A stretch of DNA of 64,000 nucleotides, taken from assembly GCA_023423795.1 (NCBI GenBank), contig JAFAEX010000136.1, positions 1-64,000 on the forward strand, written 5' to 3'. This document shows, in pieces, positions 55,337 through 63,598 of this stretch. The notes beneath the pieces are model-generated. The model saw nothing but the letters and a program-made list of their open reading frames with translations. It was not told the DNA's origin and made no database searches. The position numbers and the translations under genes are program-made. This stretch comes from Chloroflexota bacterium (GTDB lineage: Bacteria; Chloroflexota; Chloroflexia; Thermomicrobiales; UBA6265). The first letter of the stretch is position 1. Each line of letters begins with the position of its first letter.

Positions 55337-55813
55337 TTACTGGATCGTCAGCAGGGTCTGGGCGTCGGCCCAGAGATCCTCCAGACGGTAGTACGCGCGC
55401 TGCTCCGCCGACAGCACGTGGACGATGACGTCGCCGAAGTCCAAGAGCGTCCAGCCGGAGAGGGGATTGCCCTCCGTGCGTTCCGGCCGCACGCCCTGAT
55501 CGGCCATTCCCTCGGCGATGTCGCGGACGATGGCCCGCAACTGCCGCTCGTTGTCGCCGGAGCAGATGACGAAGAAATCGGCGAACGACGACCCGCGGTG
55601 GATGTCGAGCACGACCGTGTTGGACGCCGGGGAATCGCCGATAATGTCGGCGATCCGCAGCGCCAGTTCGCGCCCGGGCTGGGTTGCCGGGTCGGGTTCG
55701 GATAGCGCTTCCTCGTCGCCGACAGGGTCTGCACCGCCGGCGTCCTCGGGGAGGATGTCGTCCGCCTCGGGATCGCGTTCGCGGATCTGGTCGTCGCCAG
55801 TCGTGGTATCGAT
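55337..55813 (-). CDS. rsfS: Ribosomal silencing factor RsfS with apparent ATC start
   Basis: RsfS binds L14 on the 50S subunit and blocks subunit joining when nutrients are short. The domain (ELALRIADIIGDSPASNTVVLDI through SSFADFFVICSG, NPLSGWTLLDFGDVIVHVLS, YYRLEDLW) is clear. The conserved N-terminal helix lies upstream of the first in-frame GTG (55612). The frame back to the previous stop has no ATG, GTG or TTG. A GAGGAG Shine-Dalgarno (55826-55821) stands 7 nt before an ATC codon at 55813, taken here as the start. It adds an acidic N-terminal extension of about 45 residues; total 158. Confidence 0.85.
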   Translation of the reverse strand: MDTTTGDDQIRERDPEADDILPEDAGGADPVGDEEALSEPDPATQPGRELALRIADIIGDSPASNTVVLDIHRGSSFADFFVICSGDNERQLRAIVRDIAEGMADQGVRPERTEGNPLSGWTLLDFGDVIVHVLSAEQRAYYRLEDLWADAQTLLTIQ

Positions 55814-55879
55814 GGTCGGTCTCCTCGGCGTGGCCGGAAGGTCTTGAACGACGGTTCACCTGTCCGATCGGGCGCGGGG

Positions 55880-55951
55880 TGGGCCCGGCAGGGATCGAAC
55901 CTGCGACCCTGGGGTTATGAGCCCCGTGCTCTACCACTGAGCTACAGGCCC
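55880..55951 (-). tRNA. tRNA with CAT anticodon (elongator Met or Ile2)
   Basis: Minus-strand cloverleaf. The acceptor GGGCCTG pairs with CGGGCCC, the D arm is GCTC/GAGC, the anticodon loop CTCATAA gives CAT, the T arm is GCAGG-TTCGATC-CCTGC and position 73 is A. CCA is not encoded (ACCC). G1-C72 is paired, so it is not a normal initiator, although the anticodon stem GGGG/CCCC is initiator-like. Met and lysidine-modified Ile2 cannot be separated safely. Confidence 0.88.
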
Positions 55952-56022
55952 CGGGGCCCGCCGTTATTGTACGTGGTTGCCGCGCGATCTGGCGCATCCC
56001 GACCGAACGAAACGTCCCATCG

Positions 56023-56994
56023 TCAGCGCCGGCGGCGGCGGAGCAACTGGTCGGCGCCGACGGCGATCACGATCAGGACGCCCTGGACGATCTGCTGGTA
56101 GATGGTGTCGATGCCCAGCAGGTTGAACCCGTTGCCGATCATCGCCAGGATCAGCACGCCGAGCACCGCCCGCCAGATCGCGCCTTCGCCGCCCATGATG
56201 CTGGTGCCGCCGACGACCGCGGCCGCGATCGCCGACAACTCCAGCCCGATCCCGAGGTCCGGTTGGGCCGACGAGGTGCGCGACGCCGCCAGCACCCCGG
56301 CGATGCTCGCGCACGTCCCCGAAATGACGAATGCGGCGGCCCGGACCCGCTCGACCGGGATGCCCGACAGGCGAGCCGCCTCCGGGTTGCCGCCGACCGC
56401 GAAGAAGTACCGGCCGAGTGCCGTCTTCTCGAGCAGGAAACTCGTCAGCAGGATGATGGCGATGTAGACGAAGACGGTGTACTTCGCGCCGAGGAACGTG
56501 CCCCGGCCCAGTTCCGAAAACACGTCGTCGGTCACGGTGACGATCATGCCGCCGGTGACGAGGATGGCGATGCCTCGGAAGACGATGCTGGACGCCAGCG
56601 TGGCGATGAACGAGTTGATCCGCAAGGTGCCGACCAGCGCGGCGTTGACGAGACCCAGCAACGCCCCGCTCGCCATCCCGACGACGATGCCGACGAATGG
56701 GTTTCCGGTCGCGACCACGGTCTTGGCGGCGACGACGGCCGCCACGCCGAAGATCGCGCCGACGGAAAGGTCGAAGACCCCGGCGATGATGCCGATCGTC
56801 ACCCCGCAGGCGACGATCCCGACCGGCGCCGACTGGTCGAGGATGTTGAGCAGGTTCCGCGTGGTCAGGAACTTGTCGCTCGCGAACGACAGCCCGACGA
56901 ACAGCACTAGGAACGAGATTACGATGCCGTAGGAGCGGACGTCGATCCGCGCCAGCGGGTTCTCGCGGCGGGTGGCCGCCGTTTGCGCGCTCAT
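56023..56994 (-). CDS. Sugar-type ABC transporter permease (RbsC family), second set
   Basis: 323-residue inner-membrane permease of the carbohydrate/autoinducer class. Motifs: FLTTRNLLNILDQSAPVGIVA, GVFDLSVGAIFGVAAV, INSFIATLASSIVFRGIAI, ALGRYFFAVGGNPEAARLSGI and the GGTSIMGGEG loop near the C-terminus. Its ATG overlaps the stop of the upstream ATPase gene (ATGA), so they are coupled. Last gene of the six-gene operon running from 63410. Confidence 0.92.
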   Translation of the reverse strand: MSAQTAATRRENPLARIDVRSYGIVISFLVLFVGLSFASDKFLTTRNLLNILDQSAPVGIVACGVTIGIIAGVFDLSVGAIFGVAAVVAAKTVVATGNPFVGIVVGMASGALLGLVNAALVGTLRINSFIATLASSIVFRGIAILVTGGMIVTVTDDVFSELGRGTFLGAKYTVFVYIAIILLTSFLLEKTALGRYFFAVGGNPEAARLSGIPVERVRAAAFVISGTCASIAGVLAASRTSSAQPDLGIGLELSAIAAAVVGGTSIMGGEGAIWRAVLGVLILAMIGNGFNLLGIDTIYQQIVQGVLIVIAVGADQLLRRRRR

Positions 56995-58406
56995 GCCGCC
57001 GTTTCCTCCCGCGCCGGCCGGACGGACTGGAACGCCGCCGCCATCACCCGGTCCTTGTCAGCTTCACCGCCGGCGAATTCGGCGACGATCCGTCCCGTTC
57101 GCAGCACCAGCACCCGGTGCGACAGCGCCAGCACTTCTTCGATCTCGGACGAGATGAGCAGCACCGCCATGCCCTCCCCGGCGAGACGCTGCAGGAGGTC
57201 GTAGATCTGGCGCTTGGCCCCGACGTCCACCCCGCGCGTGGGCTCATCCGCGATGAGCACCCGCGGCTGGCGCATCAGCCATTTCGCGAACAGCACCTTC
57301 TGCTGGTTCCCACCGGAGAGGTTGATGACCGGCGTTTCGATCGAGGCCGTCCGCACGTCGAGGTCGGCGGCGAGGCGTTGCGCGGCGCTCCGTTCGCGGC
57401 GACCGTCGATCACCCAGCGCGGGGCGAACGAGCGCAGCGACGCCATCGACTCGTTTTCCCGCACCGCCCGCGCGAGATGCAGGCCCTGTTCCTTGCGGCT
57501 TTCCGGCAGCATCGCGATCCCGGCTGCGATGGCGTCGCCCGGATGCCGCAACCGGACCGCCTGCCCATCGACGCTCACCGTCCCGCCGTCGAGCCGGTCC
57601 GCGCCGAAGATCGCCCGCGCGATCTCGGTCCGCCCGGAGCCGACCAGTCCGGCCAGTCCGACGATCTCGCCCTCCCGAATCTCGAACGACACGCCGTCGA
57701 TCGCGCCGCGCCGCCGCAATCCGTCGGCCCGGAGCACGACCGGCGACCCGTCGGCCAGCGGACGCCGTTCGGGGAACGCGGTGTCGAGCCGGCGGCCGAT
57801 CATCGCCTGCACGAGGGAGGCTTCGGTTTCGTCCCTTGCCGGGCCGGAGCGGACGACCTTGCCGTCGCGCATCACCGTCACGTCGGACGAAACCGCGAGG
57901 ACCTCGTCGAGGAAGTGGGAAACGAGCACGACCGCCGTCCCGCCGGCCGCAAGTTGCCGGATGATGCCGAGCAACCGCTGCGTTTCGTCGGCGGTCAGGC
58001 TGGCCGTCGGTTCGTCCATCAGGATTACGCGGGCGTCGCGGGCGATGGCGCGCAGGATCTCGACCTTCTGCTGGTCGGCCACCCGCAGGTCGCGCACCCG
58101 TGCGTCGCCATCCAGCCCGAACCCGGTGCGCTCGTTCAGCACCGCGAACCGCCGGCGCAGTTCCAGGCCGTCGAGCACACCCCAGCGCCGCGGCTCCGCA
58201 CCGAGGAATACGTTCTCGGCGACGGTCCGCGCCGGCACCAGCGCCAGTTCCTGGGCGATGGTGGCGATCCCGGCGGCCAGCGCGGCGCGCGGCGAGCCGA
58301 AGCGGACGGGCTGGCCGTCGAGCAGCAATTCGCCGTCGTCTGGCTGGTAAACGCCGCCGATGATCTTGGAGAGCGTCGATTTCCCGGCGCCGTTTTCGCC
58401 AACCAA
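56991..58406 (-). CDS. Sugar ABC ATPase, 5' end disrupted by a palindromic repeat
   Basis: RbsA/MglA-type protein with two nucleotide-binding domains. NBD1: GENGAGKST, VADQQKVEILRA, VILMDEPTASLT. NBD2: GLVGSGRTEIAR, INLSGGNQQKVLFAKWL, VLIADEPTRGVDVG. Reading from the only in-frame start (TTG 58406) the protein begins two residues before Walker A. About 17 further sensible residues lie upstream (DRVSIEIRPGAVHGLV), and then the sequence changes into the repeat at 58462-58554. The start codon, first strand and A-loop of NBD1 are missing. The frame is open back to the dehydrogenase stop. Either a decayed gene or a poorly translated one. Confidence 0.85.
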   Translation of the reverse strand: MVGENGAGKSTLSKIIGGVYQPDDGELLLDGQPVRFGSPRAALAAGIATIAQELALVPARTVAENVFLGAEPRRWGVLDGLELRRRFAVLNERTGFGLDGDARVRDLRVADQQKVEILRAIARDARVILMDEPTASLTADETQRLLGIIRQLAAGGTAVVLVSHFLDEVLAVSSDVTVMRDGKVVRSGPARDETEASLVQAMIGRRLDTAFPERRPLADGSPVVLRADGLRRRGAIDGVSFEIREGEIVGLAGLVGSGRTEIARAIFGADRLDGGTVSVDGQAVRLRHPGDAIAAGIAMLPESRKEQGLHLARAVRENESMASLRSFAPRWVIDGRRERSAAQRLAADLDVRTASIETPVINLSGGNQQKVLFAKWLMRQPRVLIADEPTRGVDVGAKRQIYDLLQRLAGEGMAVLLISSEIEEVLALSHRVLVLRTGRIVAEFAGGEADKDRVMAAAFQSVRPAREETAA

Positions 58407-58461
58407 CCCGTGGACGGCACCGGGACGGATCTCGATCGAGACCCGGTCACGCGCGCCATCC

Positions 58462-58554
58462 TCGTCGCCATCCCGAGCCTGTCGAGGGATCTCGTGCCCG
58501 AGTCGAGGAGTAAAGGAGCGACGAAATCCCTCGTCAGGCTCGGGATGGCGACGA
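58462..58554. repeat. REP/MITE-like palindromic element
   Basis: Two 34-nt arms (58462-58495 and 58521-58554) are inverted copies with two mismatches, around a 25-nt loop. The arm core CATCCCGAGCCTG-nCGAGGGAT recalls the CCTTCGACAGGCTC-type dispersed palindromes of many bacteria. It lies where the first ~20 codons of the ABC ATPase should be. No transposase is encoded, so it is non-autonomous. Confidence 0.85.
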
Positions 58555-58622
58555 AGGAGCCGGATCGGCGCGCACGGATCAGCCGAGGCGTCGTGAATAC
58601 CGCTTGCCGCCTGTCGGCCGCA

Positions 58623-59528
58623 TCAATCGCTCGACGGCAGGACCCCGGCCAGTTCTTCCATCAGCAATGCGACCGCGGCGAAATCGAGATTGGCCTTCCC
58701 GGTGGCGTTCGCGGCAAGCACCATGTCGTGGGCCAGCCCGGTTGCCGGCATCGGCACGCCAACCTCGTTGGCCAGCGAGAGCGCGAGCCACAGGTCCTTC
58801 TGCATCAGGCGGAGCGTGAAAGCGGCCGGTTCGTAGACGCGATCTGACACCGCCGCTGCCTTGGCCGTCACCACCGGCGCCGCCGCCGACGACGCCCCGA
58901 GCACCTCGAAGATCGCTTTCGGATCGAGCCCGGCCTTTTCGCCGAGCGCGACCGCCTCGCCGAGTGCCTGGACGATCGCCGCCAGCAGCGCATTGGAGAC
59001 GAGCTTCATCGTCGCACCGCTACCGCTCGACCCGAGGTGGTAGGCGACCCTGCCGATAGCGGCGAACACCGGCTGGCAGCGCTCGAACGCGTCCCGGTCC
59101 CCGCCGGCGAGGACGGCGAGCGTGCCCTCGGCGGCGGCCTTGACCGAGCCAGCCACCGGCGCGTCGAGAAACGCGATGCCGCGTTCGGCGGCGTCGGCGG
59201 CGAGCGCCCGCGACAGCGCCGGGGCAACGGTGCTGCAATCAACGAGGACCGTTCCGGGCGAGGCCCCGGCCAGCAACCCGTCCGGCCCGCGGTAGGTCGC
59301 CTCGACCGCCGCCGGCTCGGAGAGGCTCGTCAACACGATCCCGCACATGGCGGCTAGTGCGCGGGGGGAGTCCGCTGCGACGGCTCCGGCGGCGACGAGC
59401 GCGGCGGCCTTTCCCGGAGTCCGGTTCCAGACCACGACCGGGAACTCGGCGGCGAGCAGGCGCCCCGCCATCCCGCTCCCCATGCGGCCGAGCCCCGCTA
59501 CACCGATCCGTTCGCTCGCCTCAGCCAT
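58623..59528 (-). CDS. NAD(P)-dependent beta-hydroxyacid dehydrogenase family protein
   Basis: 301-residue member of the 3-hydroxyisobutyrate/tartronate-semialdehyde/6-phosphogluconate dehydrogenase superfamily. Rossmann start IGVAGLGRMGSGMAGRLL, substrate loop DAPVAGSVKAAAEGTL, catalytic helix SGSGATMKLVSNALLA with Lys, and KDLWLALSLANEVGVPMP. Substrate probably a sugar-acid or hydroxyacid given its place inside a sugar-type ABC operon (inference). Its stop codon is in the same frame as the truncated ATPase downstream. Confidence 0.88.
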   Translation of the reverse strand: MAEASERIGVAGLGRMGSGMAGRLLAAEFPVVVWNRTPGKAAALVAAGAVAADSPRALAAMCGIVLTSLSEPAAVEATYRGPDGLLAGASPGTVLVDCSTVAPALSRALAADAAERGIAFLDAPVAGSVKAAAEGTLAVLAGGDRDAFERCQPVFAAIGRVAYHLGSSGSGATMKLVSNALLAAIVQALGEAVALGEKAGLDPKAIFEVLGASSAAAPVVTAKAAAVSDRVYEPAAFTLRLMQKDLWLALSLANEVGVPMPATGLAHDMVLAANATGKANLDFAAVALLMEELAGVLPSSD

Positions 59529-59546
59529 GCCCGCCTTGCCCTTCCG

Positions 59547-60563
59547 TCAGGCCCGGTAGCGATCCCGCACCCGGTCGATGATCACGGCCACGATCAGGAT
59601 GACGCCGATGGCGATCTCCTGGACGTAAGACTCGATCCGGATCAGGTTCATTCCGTTGGTCAGGATCGTGATGAAGATGGCGCCCAGCACCGCGCCCATG
59701 ATCCGGCCTTCGCCGCCCCGCAGCGAGACGCCGCCGACGACCGCTGCCGTGATCGATTGCAGGGGGAACTCCATGCCGAGGTTCGGTTCGCCCGACGACA
59801 CCCGCGCCGTCAGCAGGAACCCGGCGACCGCCGTCAGTACCGAGCAGATGACGTAGACGGCCGTCAGGTAGAGCGGCACGGAGATGCCGGACAGGAACGC
59901 CGCCTTCGTGTTGCCGCCGATGGCATACACGTACCGCCCAAGCCGGGTCCAGTTCATCAGGAAGTACATCAGGATGATGGCGACGATCGTGACCCACACC
60001 GCGAACGGGATGCCGAGGATGCGCCCGGTGCCGATTTCCCGCGAGAACAACGGCGGCAAACCGCTCACCGGGGAACCGCCGGTGTAGTAGAGGGCGAACC
60101 CTGCGCCAACCGACGCCATGCCGAGCGTCATGATGAACGGCGACACCTTGAACTTCGCTACCCCGATGCCGTTGATCAGCCCGAATACGAGGCCGACGAC
60201 CAGCGCCGTCAGCAGCCCGACCAGCACGGCGGCCAGTTCCGAATCCGGGTTGGCCGCGTAGAAGTTCGCCATTTGACGGGCGCTTACCACGCTGGTGACG
60301 GCGATCACCGCGCCGACCGACAGGTCAAACCCGCCGCTGATCAGCACCAGCGCCTGCCCGAGCGTGATGATCGTCAGGAACGTCGCCTGCCGCGAGACGT
60401 TGACGATGTTCCCCGCGCCGTAGAACCGAGGTTCCTGCACCGCGAAGAACACGATCACCAGCACTAGCAGGAACGGCAGGATGCCGACGCTCGAAAGCAC
60501 CCGCAACACCGGGTTGCCGGCCTGCCCGGCGTCGTTGGCGATCGCTCCCCGGTTCACCGCCAT
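59547..60563 (-). CDS. Sugar-type ABC transporter permease (RbsC family), first set
   Basis: 338 residues, about eight to ten hydrophobic helices. Family motifs: FYGAGNIVNVSRQATFLTII, ISGGFDLSVGAVIAVTSVV, VSPFIMTLGMASVGAG, RLGRYVYAIGGNTKAAFLSGI, GGVSLRGGEGRIMGAVLGA. It lies 54 nt after the intact ATPase gene and 18 nt before the dehydrogenase gene. Confidence 0.93.
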   Translation of the reverse strand: MAVNRGAIANDAGQAGNPVLRVLSSVGILPFLLVLVIVFFAVQEPRFYGAGNIVNVSRQATFLTIITLGQALVLISGGFDLSVGAVIAVTSVVSARQMANFYAANPDSELAAVLVGLLTALVVGLVFGLINGIGVAKFKVSPFIMTLGMASVGAGFALYYTGGSPVSGLPPLFSREIGTGRILGIPFAVWVTIVAIILMYFLMNWTRLGRYVYAIGGNTKAAFLSGISVPLYLTAVYVICSVLTAVAGFLLTARVSSGEPNLGMEFPLQSITAAVVGGVSLRGGEGRIMGAVLGAIFITILTNGMNLIRIESYVQEIAIGVILIVAVIIDRVRDRYRA

Positions 60564-60617
60564 TTCGGCTCCTTTGCGTTCCCGTAACCGTTCGGGTGGC
60601 GATCCATCAATCGCGGC

Positions 60618-62177
60618 CTATGCCGTCGCCCGCGCGGCCCCGACCGTCGCGTCATCCCGGTCGAAGAAATGCGACAGCACCGCTTCCTCGGTCAGGTTCG
60701 GTCCGGCCAGTTCGGCATGCACGCGCCCGCGGTGCATGACGTAGGCGCGGCTCGCGAGGTGCAGGATCTCGGGGAGGTCCGACGAGATCAACAGCACCGC
60801 CGCCCCGCGCTCGCACAATTCCTTCATGAAGGCGTAGATCTCCACCTTCGCGCCGACGTCCACCCCGGTGGTCGGCTCGGCGAAGATGAACACCCGGATG
60901 TCGCGCGCCAGCCCGCGCCCCAGCACGACTTTCTGCTGGTTGCCGCCAGAGAACGCGCTCACCCCGCGCTCGATGTTGAGCGGACGCAGGTTGAGCCGCT
61001 GTGCGATGTCGGAGACCGTGCTCCGTTCCCGCCCACGGTTCAGCACGCCAGCGCGATTGAACAGCGGCAGGTCCAGCGATGCGAGCGAGACGTTTTCCCG
61101 CACCGGGCGGGTCATCACCAGCCCTTCGTCGCGGCGGTCCGGCGGCACGTAGACGACGCCGCGCGAGAGCATCCCGCGCGGCGTCGGTTTGGCGATCCGC
61201 TCCCCGGCGACCTCCACCGTGCCGCTCGCGATCGCGTCCAGGCCGAAAACTCCGCGCGCGACCTCGGACTTGCCGGAGCCGACCAGACCGGCGATGCCGA
61301 CGATCTCGCCGGCCCGCACCTCGACCGAGACGTCGCGGACGCGGCCGTTCGCCAGCGTCAGGCCGCTCGTCCGCAGCAGGATCTCCCCCGGCTCCTGCCG
61401 GATCGTAGGGTAGAGGGCCTCGACGGTCCGCCCCGTCATCAGTTCGACCAGCCGGTTCTCCGAGACCTCGTCAACGCCGAGGGTCGCGACGTGCTGCCCG
61501 TCGCGCAGCACCGTGATGCGGTCGGCGATTCGGTGGATCTCCGGCATCCGGTGGGTGATGTAGATGATGCCCAGACCCTGCGCCTTCAGCCGCCCGATGA
61601 GCGCGAACAGCCGCTCCGTCTCGCTCTCGGTGAGCGACGCCGTGGGTTCGTCGAGGATCAGGATCGACGGGTTGCCCTGGATCGCCTTGGCGATCTCCAC
61701 CATCTGCTGCTCGGCCCGCGACAGCCGGCCGACCTGCGCTCGCGGGTCGAGCGCGAACCCCAGCATCTCCAGCGTGGCCGCCGCGCCCTCACTGATTCCG
61801 CGCTTGTCGAGCACGCCGCCACGGGTGCGCTCGCGCCCGAGGTAGAGGTTGTCCTCCACCGACAGCGTCGGCACGAGGCTGAACTCCTGGAATACCGCGT
61901 TGATTCCCAGTTCGCGGGCGTGGTGCGGCGAGTGGAGGCGGATCGGCCTACCCCGCAGCGCCATCGTGCCGTCGTCCGGCGGAAACGACCCGGCGATGAC
62001 GTTGATGAGCGTGCTCTTGCCGGCCCCGTTCTCGCCGAACAGGACGTGCACCTCGCCGGCGCGCAGGTCGAAATCGACGCCGTCCAGCGCCAGCACGCCC
62101 GGGAACCGCTTCCTGATGCCGGTCAGCCGCAGCACCTCGGGCGCGAGGGCTGCCGGCGCCGCGTTCGCCGCGTCCAT
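60618..62177 (-). CDS. Sugar-type ABC transporter ATP-binding protein, intact
   Basis: About 519 residues with two ABC domains as in RbsA/MglA. NBD1: LRLTGIRKRFPGVLALDGVDF, GENGAGKSTLINVIAG, LSRAEQQMVEIAKAI, ILILDEPTASLTESE. NBD2: GLVGSGKSEVARGVFG, SAFSGGNQQKVVLGRGLA, VFIFAEPTTGVDVG; in both the Walker B regions are complete. ATG 62177 was chosen; GTG 62195 is possible. It energises the permease at 59547 and receives substrate from the binding protein at 62268. Confidence 0.94.
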   Translation of the reverse strand: MDAANAAPAALAPEVLRLTGIRKRFPGVLALDGVDFDLRAGEVHVLFGENGAGKSTLINVIAGSFPPDDGTMALRGRPIRLHSPHHARELGINAVFQEFSLVPTLSVEDNLYLGRERTRGGVLDKRGISEGAAATLEMLGFALDPRAQVGRLSRAEQQMVEIAKAIQGNPSILILDEPTASLTESETERLFALIGRLKAQGLGIIYITHRMPEIHRIADRITVLRDGQHVATLGVDEVSENRLVELMTGRTVEALYPTIRQEPGEILLRTSGLTLANGRVRDVSVEVRAGEIVGIAGLVGSGKSEVARGVFGLDAIASGTVEVAGERIAKPTPRGMLSRGVVYVPPDRRDEGLVMTRPVRENVSLASLDLPLFNRAGVLNRGRERSTVSDIAQRLNLRPLNIERGVSAFSGGNQQKVVLGRGLARDIRVFIFAEPTTGVDVGAKVEIYAFMKELCERGAAVLLISSDLPEILHLASRAYVMHRGRVHAELAGPNLTEEAVLSHFFDRDDATVGAARATA

Positions 62178-62198
62178 GGAAAACCCGCCAGTCACGGG

Positions 62199-62231
62199 CG
62201 GGAGCCGGGACCCTCCGGTCGCCGGCTCCCG
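62199..62231 (-). promoter_or_regulatory. Intercistronic hairpin between binding protein and ATPase genes
   Basis: A 10-bp stem (CGGGAGCCGG with CCGGCTCCCG) and 13-nt loop in the 90-nt gap after the binding-protein stop. Such hairpins often stabilise the binding-protein mRNA and lower expression of the downstream membrane genes. Confidence 0.5.
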
Positions 62232-62267
62232 TTCCGCACGATCGAACCGCGCCGAGTAAGCGCCGCG

Positions 62268-63410
62268 TTACTCGACGGTGAACTCGGGGTTGTAGTCGGT
62301 CGGGGCGAAGGTCGATTCCCATACGAACTCGGTCTCGAGGTTCTCCGGGGTCATCACCGTGATGACCGGCCCGACCCGGTTGCTCGGCTCCAGCGTCTCC
62401 CCTTCGAGCAGGCGGACCGCCTGGTCAACCGCCAAGCGCCCCTGGATGACGGTGTGGTCGTTGGAAGAGGCGACGATGCCGCCGGCCGCGATGCCGTCGT
62501 ACACGGGCGGGTTCTGGTGGAAGGCGAGCACCTTCACCGAATCTTCCAACCCGGCCTCGCGCACCGCCTGCACCGCCGAGACGGACGCTTGGGCGTTGCC
62601 GACGATGAAGTCGATGTCGGGGTTGGCCTGCAGCTCGTCCTCGACCAGTTTGAGCTGGATGTCGCGGCCGGTGTCGCCCCACTTGGTGGCGACGACTTCG
62701 ATGTTGGTGCCCTCGGTGGCGTCGAGGAAGCCCTTGTAGGCGGCGTCGGTCCAGCCCGCGCCCTGCGGCCCGGGGAAGAACGCCACCTGCACTGGCTCGT
62801 CGCCGGATACGAGGTTTTCCAGCATGTGGGTGCCGGCGGTATAACCCATATCGTAGAAGGACACGAGGGCGTGCCCGGAGACCTCCGGCGAGTTCACGCC
62901 GTTGACGAAGTCGATGACCGGAATGCCGTTGCCGACGATCTCCTCGACCTTGGCGTTGACGCCGTCGGCCGAGATCGCGCCGAGGATGATCGCCTGCGCG
63001 CCCTGCGCCACGCAGTCGTCCATCTGGCTCAGTTGCTTGTCGAGTTCGGTGTAGCCGCCGGCCTCGAACAGCGTCATCGTCGCGCCGACGCGGCGGATCT
63101 CCTCGGCGATGCCGTAGTTGGCGCCGAGCCAGTACGGATCCTTCAGGTGCGGGAACGCCACGCAGATGTTCCACTGCTGCGTGACCGCATCCTTCGCGAT
63201 CGGCTGGTACATAGTAGCCGGCTGGCGCTCGCCATCGACCACGTACTCGACCGGCCAGGACCAGTTCTCGGCGGCGAGCGATTCGGCCGAACCGACGACG
63301 GCGGCCGGCGTCGCGTCCTGCGCGAGCACCGACCCGCCGACCGCGGAAAGACCGAGCATCAGCGCAAGCGTCGCGCCGGAAACGACGAGGGCCCGCGAAC
63401 GGTACGACAT
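62268..63410 (-). CDS. Periplasmic-type substrate-binding protein, TorT/RbsB-like
   Basis: 380 residues. A Sec signal peptide (ALVVSGATLALMLGLSAVGG) is followed by LAQDATP. The body is a type 1 periplasmic-binding fold. The stretch WNICVAFPHLKDPYWLGANYG, FEAGGYTELDKQLSQMDDCVAQGAQAIILGAIS resembles E. coli TorT more than RbsB. As it heads an ABC operon it should be the transport receptor; the ligand is unknown (TorT senses TMAO). ATG 63410 has GGAGG 5 nt upstream. Promoter at 63475-63503. Confidence 0.88.
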   Translation of the reverse strand: MSYRSRALVVSGATLALMLGLSAVGGSVLAQDATPAAVVGSAESLAAENWSWPVEYVVDGERQPATMYQPIAKDAVTQQWNICVAFPHLKDPYWLGANYGIAEEIRRVGATMTLFEAGGYTELDKQLSQMDDCVAQGAQAIILGAISADGVNAKVEEIVGNGIPVIDFVNGVNSPEVSGHALVSFYDMGYTAGTHMLENLVSGDEPVQVAFFPGPQGAGWTDAAYKGFLDATEGTNIEVVATKWGDTGRDIQLKLVEDELQANPDIDFIVGNAQASVSAVQAVREAGLEDSVKVLAFHQNPPVYDGIAAGGIVASSNDHTVIQGRLAVDQAVRLLEGETLEPSNRVGPVITVMTPENLETEFVWESTFAPTDYNPEFTVE

Positions 63411-63474
63411 GGCGACCTCCACGCTGAGTCGCTCCCCGAACGCTGCCGGGGCGGTGGGCTTGTACGACGCAGCG

Positions 63475-63503
63475 ATCATCCGGAAACGATTCCGCGCTGT
63501 CAA
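63475..63503 (-). promoter_or_regulatory. Promoter and LacI-like operator of the sugar ABC operon
   Basis: On the minus strand TTGACA (63503-63498), 17 nt, GATGAT (63480-63475). Within the spacer lies CGGAAACGATTCCG (63481-63494 on the plus strand), a near-perfect palindrome with a central CG, the shape of LacI/GalR-family operators. Confidence 0.6.
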
Positions 63504-63536
63504 CCCCCGTTTTCGGCACTGGTCAGACCGCGGCAG

Positions 63537-63565
63537 TTGCGAATTACCGCAACCCTGTCAATAAT
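63537..63565 (+). promoter_or_regulatory. Promoter of the carboxyltransferase-family gene
   Basis: TTGCGA (63537-63542), 17 nt, AATAAT (63560-63565). It is divergent from the sugar ABC promoter and gives a leader of about 27 nt. Confidence 0.45.
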
Positions 63566-63598
63566 CCCGGCGTCCGCGTCGTTCGCCCGCAGGAGAGG

